Shown piece after piece: positions 31,461-39,500 of a DNA stretch of 51,664 nt. This stretch comes from a virus. Position numbers and translations under genes: made by a program. Location of the stretch: positions 1 through 51,664 of IMG/VR virus record IMGVR_UViG_3300001473_000098; one strand, 5' to 3'. How positions within the stretch are numbered: the stretch's first letter is position 1; every line of letters starts with the position of its first letter. The notes under the pieces were generated by a model. It searched no databases and had not been told where the DNA came from. It was given only the letters and a program-made list of their open reading frames with translations.

Positions 31461-33993
31461 TGGCAACCTCCCGCATCGGCGCCCCCTCCCCCGGATCCAT
31501 CAAATCGAACAGGCTCGGCGTCTCGATCTCCGCTTCGGCCGCGGTGAGATAGTGAACGCCGTCGCGGAAATAGCCCTCGTGCAGCTCGCAGCCGAGGCCG
31601 ATCCGCCCCTTCAGGACGGCGCGCAGCGGCACGGTCATCAATCCGGCGAACGGGTCGTAGACGGTCTCTCCGGGCATCGAAAAGCGTTCGATCAGCCGGT
31701 CGACGATGTCGAACTGAAGCGGGCAGATGTGCATCTCGACATTGCGCCGGACCTGGTCGCCGTTCAGCGTCTTCATGCGCGCCACGTCGTGCCAGACGTC
31801 AGGATGCGCCGATGCCGGCGCAAGCGCCATGAACGTCTTCGGCAGGCGGTCGCCCAGTTCCTCGCCCAGCCGCACGAGATAATCGTGGTCGTAGATTTCA
31901 GCCAGACTGAACCGTTTAACGATCGCGGTGATATCGGACATGCCGAGCGTCTTGAGCCGTTCGGCGAATTCCGCCGGCGGCACGAGCCGATCCCCGGCCG
32001 ATCGCCAATAGGCATGCGCATCGATCTGCCATCGCGCCAGGGAATAGTCCTGTTTGTCGCGTACGACCGGAACGTCGGCATAGCCGCGGCCCCGATCGCT
32101 CTGCGGCTTGCGGAACAAAAGCACATATTCCGGACAGCCGACCCCGGCTTTCGATCCGTCCTTGCACATTTCGGAATAGCCCAGCCGGTATGTCTGATTG
32201 TTCTCTCGCACCACGTCGGTCACGATCGTGATCATGCCGGCATAGTCGAACTCGTGGCGACGGCCGTGCAGGATCGCTTCGGCATGGAATGGCGATATGG
32301 TCGGCGCGCCGGCGCCCGTGACGGCGCCGAACAAAACCCGGTCCTTGACGTGAATGCAGGCGAGCCGACCGGGATTGAGGATCCGCAAGAGTTCCGGCGT
32401 CAGGAAGTCCATCTGGCGCCAGAAATGATCGTTGTCGTCGGTGTGCCCGAAATCGTTGTAGGAATCGGTATATTCATAGTGATTGGAAAACGGGATCGAG
32501 GTCACGACCAGGTCGACGCTGTCGGGATCCATGCGCGCGGTTTCGTCGACGCAATCATTGTTGACCGCGCGGAACCGATTGCCGGCGACTGCCTTTCGCT
32601 CCACCCCGATCGACCGGCCGGTGACTTCCGCAACCGGCAACCGGCCCAGCCCGTACCGGCGGATGATCGCGGTCATGCGCGCCATCATCGCGTCATGTTC
32701 GGCCCATTTGGTTTCCAGGTTCCGGCGGACCTCGCGTTCGGCTTCGGAATGGATGATGTCGAGTCTGCAGGGCCGGGTCTGGCCGAACCGGACGGTGCGG
32801 TGGACCGCCTGGATGAAATCATGGAACTTGAAGCCGATGCCAAGAAACACCGACCACGCACAATGGCGCTGAAAATTGCAGCCGACGCCGGACATTTCCG
32901 GCTTCGTCGCCAGTTCGGCAAAGCGTCCATATTTGAAGTCGACGGCGTTTCGTTCGTTGACGGCCTGGTCCTGCGCCCCGTAGATCGCGCGGGCATCCGG
33001 CACGGCTTCGGCGATCGCCTCGCGCTCGGCTTCAAGATCGTGCCAGATGATCCGGTGCGCGTCAGGACCCTCGGCACGGATTTCCATAAGCTTCCGGACC
33101 CGGGCGGCAAGGCTCGACCGTTTTTCCGCCGCGGCCTGCGAAACCCCGAGCGCGGCATTGCGAAACAACCGCCCCTGCCCGTCCCGATCCGCCCCGGCCG
33201 TGGAATGGTCGCTCGGCACTTCGTGCCAGTTCACCGTCACAGCCGGCAGTTCATATCCATCGTCGCTGAACCCGAGGTCCGACGGCTTCTGCAGAAAGAT
33301 CGCCCAGGAATGCACCCAAAGCCAGAATTCATCTTCCTTGTGCGGATAAAGCTGAAGGTCGCCGGCCTTTTTGGAATTACGCTGGAAAAACCGTGTCAAT
33401 GCCTGGCCGGTATCCATCACGCCCAGAAAGCCGGCATAATGGATCAGTTCCTTGATCCGGTTCGGCGACGGCGTCGCGGTCGCGACGAAACGATAGGGCA
33501 CGCCCTCGAACAGGGGCAGGAATTCCTGATAGGTCTTCGATCCGAACGACCGCAGCACCGCCGCCTCATCGAGACTCGCCGCGTTGAACAGGCCGGGATC
33601 CAGCCGGCCGTCGCGCACGCTTTCATAGTTCGTCAGATAAAGCCCGTCGCCGTCGATTTCGGCGTCGCGCCGAATGAACCGCGGCGTGACGGCAAATTGG
33701 TCCCGGAACCGCTCATCGGTTTCCGCCATGAATTCGTGCGTTACGCCAAGCGGAGCGACAATAAGCTGCCGGCCGCCGTGACACCGGGCGACATGGCGCA
33801 TGATTTCAAGCTGGATCGAGGTCTTGTGCAGTCCGAAGGCCGCAAAGATCGCACGGCAGCCGCCCGAAAGCGCCCATGGAACGATCGCCCGACAGTGCGG
33901 CGCCAGGTTCGGATTGACGTCGGCCGGATCAATGTGGAAACCAGTCGGTTCGGCCAAAGTCATTTTGGCTTCGAGGAAGTCGCGATAGTTCAT
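31453..33993 (-). CDS. SNF2-like helicase fused to N4/N6 DNA methyltransferase
   Basis: The N-terminal half (1-430) is a superfamily-2 ATPase: FGLHKTSIQLE at 53-63 in the Walker A place, LDEAAVLRSF (DExx box, 141-150), VATATPSPN (motif III), and C-terminal motifs with FIQAVHRTVRFGQTRPCRLD (393-412). The C-terminal half is an amino-methyltransferase: VDLVVTSIPFSN (TSPPY-like motif IV, 493-504) and YDPFAGLMTVP (SAM-binding motif I, 779-789). Order IV before I is the beta class. The first glycine of GKT is replaced (GLHKT), so ATP use may be weak. It probably methylates adenine or cytosine (N6/N4) while translocating. It overlaps genes on both sides. Confidence 0.88.
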   Translation of the reverse strand: MNYRDFLEAKMTLAEPTGFHIDPADVNPNLAPHCRAIVPWALSGGCRAIFAAFGLHKTSIQLEIMRHVARCHGGRQLIVAPLGVTHEFMAETDERFRDQFAVTPRFIRRDAEIDGDGLYLTNYESVRDGRLDPGLFNAASLDEAAVLRSFGSKTYQEFLPLFEGVPYRFVATATPSPNRIKELIHYAGFLGVMDTGQALTRFFQRNSKKAGDLQLYPHKEDEFWLWVHSWAIFLQKPSDLGFSDDGYELPAVTVNWHEVPSDHSTAGADRDGQGRLFRNAALGVSQAAAEKRSSLAARVRKLMEIRAEGPDAHRIIWHDLEAEREAIAEAVPDARAIYGAQDQAVNERNAVDFKYGRFAELATKPEMSGVGCNFQRHCAWSVFLGIGFKFHDFIQAVHRTVRFGQTRPCRLDIIHSEAEREVRRNLETKWAEHDAMMARMTAIIRRYGLGRLPVAEVTGRSIGVERKAVAGNRFRAVNNDCVDETARMDPDSVDLVVTSIPFSNHYEYTDSYNDFGHTDDNDHFWRQMDFLTPELLRILNPGRLACIHVKDRVLFGAVTGAGAPTISPFHAEAILHGRRHEFDYAGMITIVTDVVRENNQTYRLGYSEMCKDGSKAGVGCPEYVLLFRKPQSDRGRGYADVPVVRDKQDYSLARWQIDAHAYWRSAGDRLVPPAEFAERLKTLGMSDITAIVKRFSLAEIYDHDYLVRLGEELGDRLPKTFMALAPASAHPDVWHDVARMKTLNGDQVRRNVEMHICPLQFDIVDRLIERFSMPGETVYDPFAGLMTVPLRAVLKGRIGLGCELHEGYFRDGVHYLTAAEAEIETPSLFDLMDPGEGAPMREVANV

Positions 33994-34298
33994 GGTGCCC
34001 CCGTATCCGAAAGCGCCTCTTGCTGATCTCGCGCCTCATCGCGGCATGCGGCGCACTGCTCGAATTCGCCGCTTCCATGCCGACACCGCACCACTAGGTC
34101 CCGAACGAAGACTGTCTTTTGCTCCGCGCGATCGTCCGCCGTCGGGACGAAGGTTCGGAGGTTGCGTAACAGTTTCATCAGATGCGGGGAAAGGATGGGC
34201 AGCCCGGCCGCTTCCGCGTCGATCTGGGCAAACATGCAGTCGCCGCACAGCAACACGCCGTCGTCGTCGCCGCATCTGGGACATTTGGGTTCGTTCAT
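33990..34298 (-). CDS. zinc-finger hypothetical protein (102 aa)
   Basis: I prefer ATG 34298, which overlaps the next gene's stop by 4 bp; longer readings overlap it by 100 bp. The start MNEPKCPRCGDDDGVLLCGD is a four-cysteine knuckle. The middle (IDAEAAGLPILSPHLMKLLR) is helical, and the C-terminal region (RCRHGSGEFEQCAACRDEAR) has a second Cys cluster. It is one of several zinc ribbons in this early operon and is likely a DNA-, RNA- or protein-binding factor of unknown role. Confidence 0.6.
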   Translation of the reverse strand: MNEPKCPRCGDDDGVLLCGDCMFAQIDAEAAGLPILSPHLMKLLRNLRTFVPTADDRAEQKTVFVRDLVVRCRHGSGEFEQCAACRDEARDQQEALSDTGAP

Positions 34299-34666
34299 GG
34301 CCAGCACTCCGGGGCCACGGGCAGAACAAACAAACACCCGCGGGACCAATCGCCATCCCGCATGGTTGCCGGCGTAAGAGGTGCGCCAGCGCAAGGATCT
34401 TTCAAAAACTCGGCAAATGCCGCATCCTCGAGACTAATCATTTCACTGGCGGGACATTTGGTCCCAATCCACGGCACGATCACATGCGGCACACCTGCGG
34501 GACCGCGATAGGAGACGACCAAAAACGCGGAACAGAACTGGCAGAAGTGCGAAAGGACTTCGGTCTCGCTTAAGCCAGATCCGTCGTAGTAGGCCTTGTG
34601 CCAGGAATCGATACCGGGTCGATGGCAGTGCGGGCAGTTCCATCGGGTGTGAGAATCGTGGGTCAT
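34295..34666 (-). CDS. zinc-finger hypothetical protein (123 aa)
   Basis: The 123-aa product has NCPHCHRPGIDSWH and HFCQFCSAFLVVS, two CxxC knuckles about 30 residues apart, followed by a small domain (GPAGVPHVIVPWIGTKCPAS). A conserved WIGTKCPA-like element follows, then a Cys-containing C terminus. Its role is unknown. It is coupled by a 4-bp overlap to the neighbouring zinc protein, and 27 bp separate it from the next gene upstream. Confidence 0.6.
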   Translation of the reverse strand: MTHDSHTRWNCPHCHRPGIDSWHKAYYDGSGLSETEVLSHFCQFCSAFLVVSYRGPAGVPHVIVPWIGTKCPASEMISLEDAAFAEFLKDPCAGAPLTPATMRDGDWSRGCLFVLPVAPECWP

Positions 34667-34693
34667 GGTTCGCTCCGCTCCTCTCGCTCCGTG

Positions 34694-34984
34694 TCAATGC
34701 ACGCTGGATTTCGTGAACGGCGCACCCGAACCCGGACCATGCACGGACGAATCTTCTCCGCCCTGCGCCTGTGCGACCGCCTGCGCCGACAGCAAAAGAT
34801 TGCGGACAATCGTGTCGACCAGATCCAAACCGAAGGGCGCGATCGCAAAGACAGCGCCGTCCTCATCAACAAGCTGAATGAACAGGCCCGAACATCCGCA
34901 GGTCGGGTCGGTGCAGCTCGCAATCGAAAACTGCGATGCCACCCTGATCCCCCGGCGCCCCGCTTCCTCGCGCGATATGGTCAT
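34694..34984 (-). CDS. hypothetical phage protein (96 aa)
   Basis: The product (MTISREEAGRRGIRVASQFS) has a Cys-rich turn CTDPTCGCSG followed by strands (GLFIQLVDEDGAVFAIAPFG) and a C-terminal helix. No family is recognised. It starts 4 bp inside the methyltransferase gene's stop, so it is translated from the same message. Such small proteins next to phage methyltransferases are common; function is unknown. Confidence 0.58.
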   Translation of the reverse strand: MTISREEAGRRGIRVASQFSIASCTDPTCGCSGLFIQLVDEDGAVFAIAPFGLDLVDTIVRNLLLSAQAVAQAQGGEDSSVHGPGSGAPFTKSSVH

Positions 34985-37110
34985 GGTCTGTCTCCCGTGG
35001 TTTGGCCCCGAACAGCGATCCCAACCGCAAGATTGCGGACCCAGATCGGTTCATTCGAAAGCATGAAGGTTTCGCCGGACCAGGCGAGAAGCAGGGTCTG
35101 GCCCATCGTGTCGGCGATGGCCTTGGCCGCAGGCGGCGGCACGGCGTTGCCGATGCGCTCGCGCCAGGCGGAATCCGACAGGCCGTCCAGCTCAAGCACC
35201 TCGTGCGGATCGACCAGGCCCTGCAGGGCGGCCAACTCCAACGTCGTGAACGGCCGGTGCCAGGTTCCGTCCAGCGCGCGAATGACCGCGAACAGGCGGT
35301 CGTTCGGTGCCGGAAGGGAGGACGCCGCGCCCTGGTCCGAACACGCGGCGACGCGCGGATCCGCGACCGACCATCGGCCATTGTCGTGTCTGGCGGATCC
35401 GGACACGGTCCCGCTTTCGGACTTCCAGTCAACAACGCCGTAATGGCCGCCGGTAAGATAGGCGTCGCGGCCGTCGCGAGCGAAATCCGGTCTGGGATCG
35501 GCGACCGACAGCGCGCCCGACTGGACGTGCTGCCCGCCCGTCACGGTTTTGGACGGCGCATCCCAGCCCTGAACCGACAGCTTGTTGTGAAAGGCGTTCG
35601 GCCGGTATCCGTTGCACCGCGGATCCGCGACCGACCCGCCGCCGGAATAAGGCGCGCGGCTTCCCGTGACGGTGCCGGCGTGGCTTTCCCAATCGGCGAC
35701 GGCAAGCTTGTTGCGATGCGCCGAGGGCGACCAGTTGCAGCGCGGATCGGCGACACCCAGCCCGCCAGCCGACGGCATGCCGCCGCCGGTCACGGCCGGC
35801 GATGTCTCGCCATAGCCGACGACGCGAAACACATTGTTGAACCGGACCCCGCCAAGGCGCGGATCCGCCAGCGCAAACGCCCCCTGCCCGGTCGTCGAAG
35901 CGCCGATCACCGTCCCGGCCGGTTCGTCGATCCGCGTGACGCGGTATTTGCCCTTGCCGCCGAAGCCGGGCCCGGCGCGCGGGTCGGCGACGGAATGAGG
36001 CCCGCCGCCCGCCAGCATCTTCGACGTGACCACGCCCGACGGCCGGTCCCATGGGCGCACGCCCAGTTGAACGGATTTCGGGTGGCCATCCACACGCGGA
36101 TCCGCAACCGAATAGGCTCCGGTCGTCGGCGTTCCGCGGCCGGAAACGACGCCGGTGGAATCGCCCCAGTCGTGGACGCCGAGATAGCCGCCATGGCGTT
36201 CGCCAACGATCGCGAAATCGCGCAGAAACCCGTCCTCGACCGCAAGGTCGTTGAGCGATCGCCAGTCCGAGCCGGCCTTGACGAAGGCCAGCCGCACCCA
36301 TGTCTTCCATTGCAGGCTGGGCATGCGGTGCATGGGCAGGACCGGTTCCGGGCCCGGCACGGGCAGCGTGTCCAGGACGTCGCCGACGCCGAGCAGCGGC
36401 CGCTTCGGCGGCTCGTAGACAAACGGCGGGACCTTGTCCTGATGCCGCGCCACCAGAAGAAACCGCTTGCGGCTTTGCGCCAGGCCGCCCAATTCGCCGC
36501 AATCGTGCGTCGTCTCCGCCACCGCATAGCCGTATTGACGCAACAGGGCGATGATCCGGTCGAGCAGCGGCCGGCCGCGCGACGCGATCCGCGGCACATT
36601 TTCAAAGACGACTAGGTCGACGGGATCGTCTCTATAGGCCTCGAGCATCAACCAGACGCCGCGCAGGGTCAGCGCGTTCAGGGCCTGATATTTCGCCGTC
36701 TTCGACGAGGTTTCCGAAAGCAGCCCGGAAAAGCCCTTGCACGGCGCCGACAAAAACATGATATGCGGCCGCTCGTTTCCGAATGCCGCATGCAGGTCCG
36801 ACGGAAGCCGCTCGCGCCAGTCCGGACCCGGCTCGCGGCCATGAAAATCGATATATTGCGCGCGCGAAAACAGATCCATGCAGGTGCCGGGCACGCCGGC
36901 CAGCCGGCCGAAATCGGCAATCGCCGCGGGGCTGAAGTCGATCCCGCCGAGACAGCGGAATTTCGCCTTCAGCGACCCGACCCGGGCTTCGCCTCGGTTG
37001 AAGCCGCGGGCCGCGGCGCCGAGGCCGCAGAACAGGTGCGCATGCCGGATTTCTCTTTCGGTCCCGGTCCGGCGTTCCGCCGTCCTCGCCTCTTGTGCCG
37101 CCCTCACCAT
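34981..37110 (-). CDS. C5-cytosine methyltransferase with seven-unit repeat insertion
   Basis: The N-terminal core has motif I (HLFCGLGAAARGF, 25-37), motif IV (SAPCKGFSG with catalytic Cys about 124), ENV at 170-172 and QSRKRF at 212-217; motif X (RIGNAVPPPAA) is near residue 650. Between motifs VIII and IX sits an insertion (309-586) of seven 39-46 aa repeats, each with a W..PS.TVTG-like core and ending in ADPR. At 709 aa it is about twice the normal size. The start overlaps the upstream gene by 7 bp. The repeats may be stacked recognition modules; that idea is inference. Confidence 0.85.
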   Translation of the reverse strand: MVRAAQEARTAERRTGTEREIRHAHLFCGLGAAARGFNRGEARVGSLKAKFRCLGGIDFSPAAIADFGRLAGVPGTCMDLFSRAQYIDFHGREPGPDWRERLPSDLHAAFGNERPHIMFLSAPCKGFSGLLSETSSKTAKYQALNALTLRGVWLMLEAYRDDPVDLVVFENVPRIASRGRPLLDRIIALLRQYGYAVAETTHDCGELGGLAQSRKRFLLVARHQDKVPPFVYEPPKRPLLGVGDVLDTLPVPGPEPVLPMHRMPSLQWKTWVRLAFVKAGSDWRSLNDLAVEDGFLRDFAIVGERHGGYLGVHDWGDSTGVVSGRGTPTTGAYSVADPRVDGHPKSVQLGVRPWDRPSGVVTSKMLAGGGPHSVADPRAGPGFGGKGKYRVTRIDEPAGTVIGASTTGQGAFALADPRLGGVRFNNVFRVVGYGETSPAVTGGGMPSAGGLGVADPRCNWSPSAHRNKLAVADWESHAGTVTGSRAPYSGGGSVADPRCNGYRPNAFHNKLSVQGWDAPSKTVTGGQHVQSGALSVADPRPDFARDGRDAYLTGGHYGVVDWKSESGTVSGSARHDNGRWSVADPRVAACSDQGAASSLPAPNDRLFAVIRALDGTWHRPFTTLELAALQGLVDPHEVLELDGLSDSAWRERIGNAVPPPAAKAIADTMGQTLLLAWSGETFMLSNEPIWVRNLAVGIAVRGQTTGDRP
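35353..36186 (-). repeat. seven tandem protein-coding repeats inside the methyltransferase
   Basis: ADPR ends the units at residues 336-339, 375-378, 415-418, 454-457, 495-498, 537-540 and 583-586 (of 709). Each unit also contains a Trp or Tyr, then a (S/T)GTVTG-type element. Spacing is 39 to 46 residues, so the DNA period is about 117-138 bp. Confidence 0.8.
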
Positions 37111-37448
37111 GTGGACAGCTCGCTTTCGTCGACGTCGGCTTCGTCGAACATGTCCGAATCCGGCGCCGGCAAGGAATTCTGATAGTGCAGACGGTGCACC
37201 GGACGCGGATCGCCAAGGCTTGCGGCGACCGTGCGCGCGACGTCCTCGGTCGTCGGGCGCAGCGCAAAGATCGCCGATCCGCCGCGATATTCCGTCACGA
37301 AGTCCTCGCCGGACTCCCCGACCGGGATATCGATGCGCAAAAGGGCCGCGCCGAACCGGGTTTCCTCGCTGATCCGCCCGGCCCGCTTGATGCGGCCGAA
37401 GATTTCGACAATCGCCCATTCTTCGGGTTCACGGTTTTCATCGGTCAT
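37104..37448 (-). CDS. conserved phage hypothetical protein (114 aa)
   Basis: The N-terminal domain starts EEWAIVEIFGRIKRAGRISE and continues RFGAALLRIDIPVG then GGSAIFALRPTTEDVARTVA. I have the impression that this pattern recurs beside phage methyltransferases and ASCH genes, but I can name no function. The acidic C terminus (SLPAPDSDMFDEADVDESEL) may be disordered. It overlaps the methyltransferase gene by 7 bp, consistent with translational coupling. Confidence 0.65.
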   Translation of the reverse strand: MTDENREPEEWAIVEIFGRIKRAGRISEETRFGAALLRIDIPVGESGEDFVTEYRGGSAIFALRPTTEDVARTVAASLGDPRPVHRLHYQNSLPAPDSDMFDEADVDESELSTW

Positions 37449-37457
37449 GGTGTCACC

Positions 37458-37880
37458 TCAAAAGTCAGCGTTTGTGGAATTGATCAGTGCGGCCGCAACG
37501 TCGTCGGGCACATCGAAGAACCCGAGGCGGCCCTTGCAGGGCATGAAATCCAGCTTGCGAACGTCGTCGAAAACGAAGCCATAGGGGCCGTAAAACCAGT
37601 CGGACGGATGTGCCGTCACGCAATCGGTGATGGTCCCGAAGCCGACCAGGCCGCCGGTGCGCGCCTGCAGGTCATAGGCGTTGCGGATCATCTGGCGCGG
37701 CGTTCCGGTCTGATCCGCGATCTGTGCAATGACGCCGTCGATACCGTCCTTCTGGACCGCCTGTCCGGCATGGATCAGGCACGGCCCGCGAAACGCGGTT
37801 TTCCATGTCCGGTTTTCGACCGGTTTGAAGCCGGCGGCGATCGCCCAGGCATAGGGTTGTTGGATCGACAAGGCTTTCAT
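37458..37880 (-). CDS. ASCH-domain protein
   Basis: The 140-aa product begins MKALSIQQPYAWAIAAGFKP and has VENRTWKTAFRGPCLIHAGQ, the hallmark of the ASCH (PUA-like) fold, and later GTITDCVTAHPSDWFYGPYG. ASCH proteins bind RNA or nucleotides and some act as nucleases or pyrophosphatases. It overlaps the next small gene by 4 bp. Its role in the phage, possibly RNA or base modification, is inferred. Confidence 0.88.
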   Translation of the reverse strand: MKALSIQQPYAWAIAAGFKPVENRTWKTAFRGPCLIHAGQAVQKDGIDGVIAQIADQTGTPRQMIRNAYDLQARTGGLVGFGTITDCVTAHPSDWFYGPYGFVFDDVRKLDFMPCKGRLGFFDVPDDVAAALINSTNADF

Positions 37881-38065
37881 GACGCATCTCCCGTGTTTTC
37901 CGCCTCAACCACCCGCAAATCCGGGCCATGCTCGCGCTCGCGCTTGGCGTTGAGGACAATGCAGATTTCGGATTCCGGGATGCCAAGCGCGCCAGAAATG
38001 TCGGCCGCATCGAACCGGCGAGACTCCCAAAGGGTGATGGCGGCGGCGGCTTGCACGAGGGTCAT
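37877..38065 (-). CDS. small HTH-like protein (62 aa)
   Basis: Start 38065 overlaps the upstream gene by 4 bp. The peptide MTLVQAAAAITLWESRRFDA then ADISGALGIPESEICIVLNA reads as a helix-turn-helix in which SGALGIPESEICIVL supplies the turn and recognition helix. At 62 aa it has little else than this element and a short Arg-rich tail. It may be a minor transcription factor or a repressor of neighbouring genes. It lies between the ASCH gene and a hypothetical gene in the leftward operon. Confidence 0.55.
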   Translation of the reverse strand: MTLVQAAAAITLWESRRFDAADISGALGIPESEICIVLNAKREREHGPDLRVVEAENTGDAS

Positions 38066-38451
38066 GTTTGCCCCTCCGCTGCGTCCCTGGCCGGCTCGCA
38101 AAGCGACAAATGCGCATGCCACTGGGCAAGCAGTGCAGCGCTTGAAATCGTGTGGTGTTTGGCCTTTCTGATGTCACCGGACGCCGCGGCCTGCGCTGCC
38201 TTCTGGGACAAATAACCGAGCGTCCAGAACCAATCGAAAGGGGACTTTTCCGCGTCGCGGCTCGCACGTCCGCATGCGACCTGATGCGCAAACTCAAACA
38301 CCACGCCGCGGCTGAAATCCTCGACCTCTGGCCGGTTGAGCATCGCTTCCAGTTCCAGAATGCGCGCTTTCGCTATCTTCAATTCCGTCCGCAGATGCAT
38401 TTCCGCGGGCGACATCGTGTAGGTGCATTCCATGTTGCGCGCGTCGATCAT
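38062..38451 (-). CDS. hypothetical phage protein (129 aa)
   Basis: Start 38451 overlaps the MT-A70 gene's stop as ATGA; longer readings go deep into that gene. The first half forms a likely coiled coil (RTELKIAKARILELEAMLNR), the second is a helical domain with KSPFDWFWTLGYLSQKAAQA and KAKHHTISSAALLAQWHAHL. I recognise this last motif as common in phage proteins of unknown role. It is co-translated with its neighbours. Confidence 0.62.
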   Translation of the reverse strand: MIDARNMECTYTMSPAEMHLRTELKIAKARILELEAMLNRPEVEDFSRGVVFEFAHQVACGRASRDAEKSPFDWFWTLGYLSQKAAQAAASGDIRKAKHHTISSAALLAQWHAHLSLCEPARDAAEGQT

Positions 38452-39500
38452 GTCCGGCCTCCTTCGGATCCAGGCCCCGGTTCGCTGCCCGGGGCTGCGC
38501 CGCCTTCTCCGGCTTGATTCCCCCACACATCCCAGCCCGGCCGCTTGCCGCGCGCGAAGCCCTCGACCAGGGGCAGGCCCTGATAGACATGGGCGATATA
38601 GTCGTAGATCTGGTCGGGCTTTTCGGAGTGCTTACCGCGCCGGCAGTTCCAGACCGACGGATGGCGCTGGCCTTCGGGCGGGCAGCCGACCTTTTCGCCC
38701 TTGCGCCCGATCAAAAGCAGCTCATGGGTCTTGCGCCCCCAGTACCCGCTGCCGATCTGGTCCGGGTGATACCAGACCCAATGCGAGACGTAGCGATAGC
38801 CCCAGAAGGTCGGGCATTTGATCTGGCGATCGAGCAGCGGCATCGTCGCCCAAAGGAACAGAATGCTGTCGTCCAGCATCATGTCGGGGATCGGCATGGC
38901 CATGATTTCTTCCGGCGTTGCCGTCGGATAATGGTTGTCCGCCGATTTCAGCATGCCCTTTTCGGATCGGGCTTCCGTCTTCCAATGCGGATCGAAGGCG
39001 CCGACCGCATATTTCTTCTGTCCGATTTCCTCCAGGGCGCGCTCGGAATCCGCAGCAAGCCCGGCATGCAGCGCCGTTCGCTTAACCAGCTTGACATGGC
39101 TTTTGATGTCGTTGTGCGACATGCCGGGATGGATCACCTGATCCCGGATCAATTGTTGCGCGTCATCGGCCGGCAATCGCGCAACGTCGTACATGGTCGT
39201 CAGAGACGGCGGGAAAACAGTCAGATCTGACTGATTTGCAATCACGTCCGACGCGGCGATCTTCATGTATTTCCGCGCCATTTCCGGCGAAAATGGAAGG
39301 TCGGCTTCAATCATGGCGGTGAATTCGCCATGCCCCAGCTTGCTCTTGGCCGCGATCAGCGTCGCGCCGGCATCGACGATCGCCTGGACGGCCTTGCGGG
39401 CATGATTGCCGATAGCTCGAGCGAAGTCGGCGCGGGTCTCGAGATGCGCAAAGGATTGCACCTCGCGCCCCTCGCCTTCGATGATCAGTCCGCCACTCAT
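38448..39500 (-). CDS. DUF3102-like N-terminal domain plus MT-A70 DNA methyltransferase
   Basis: Residues 30-80 match DUF3102 (KAVQAIVDAGATLIAAKSKL, MARKYMKIAAS), a phage DNA-binding helical domain. The C-terminal half resembles MT-A70 adenine-N6 methyltransferases, with ILFLWATMPLLDRQIKCPTF, WVWYHPDQIGSGYWGRKTHE, LLLIGRKG and WDVWGNQ. The catalytic DPPW motif reads DPHW (residues 170-173), so activity needs testing. Start 39500 overlaps the DnaA-domain gene as ATGA. It would modify adenines to evade host restriction. It contains palindrome copy 2 in its coding sequence. Confidence 0.85.
   Translation of the reverse strand: MSGGLIIEGEGREVQSFAHLETRADFARAIGNHARKAVQAIVDAGATLIAAKSKLGHGEFTAMIEADLPFSPEMARKYMKIAASDVIANQSDLTVFPPSLTTMYDVARLPADDAQQLIRDQVIHPGMSHNDIKSHVKLVKRTALHAGLAADSERALEEIGQKKYAVGAFDPHWKTEARSEKGMLKSADNHYPTATPEEIMAMPIPDMMLDDSILFLWATMPLLDRQIKCPTFWGYRYVSHWVWYHPDQIGSGYWGRKTHELLLIGRKGEKVGCPPEGQRHPSVWNCRRGKHSEKPDQIYDYIAHVYQGLPLVEGFARGKRPGWDVWGNQAGEGGAAPGSEPGPGSEGGRT
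39218..39233. promoter_or_regulatory. palindromic operator CAGTCAGATCTGACTG, copy 2 (inside MT-A70 gene)
   Basis: An exact match to the 27241 copy, also flanked one base away by AAA and TTT, sits inside the MT-A70 gene where it encodes N-Q-S-D-L-T. Being embedded in coding sequence, its exact retention suggests selection for the DNA site. Confidence 0.6.

Noticed and set aside
31312-34026. 904-aa open frame on the plus strand opposite the helicase-methyltransferase gene
   Set aside because: It is antisense to a gene with clear helicase and methyltransferase motifs; long opposite frames are expected in GC-rich DNA. It shows no domain of its own.
35002-36615. 537-aa open frame antisense to the repeat-bearing methyltransferase
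   Set aside because: Its Arg/Ala-rich translation has no domains and mirrors the repeat units of the real gene.
37095-38171. 358-aa plus-strand frame across four minus-strand genes
   Set aside because: It runs antisense to a coupled set of genes with overlaps and ASCH motifs, and has no ribosome site.
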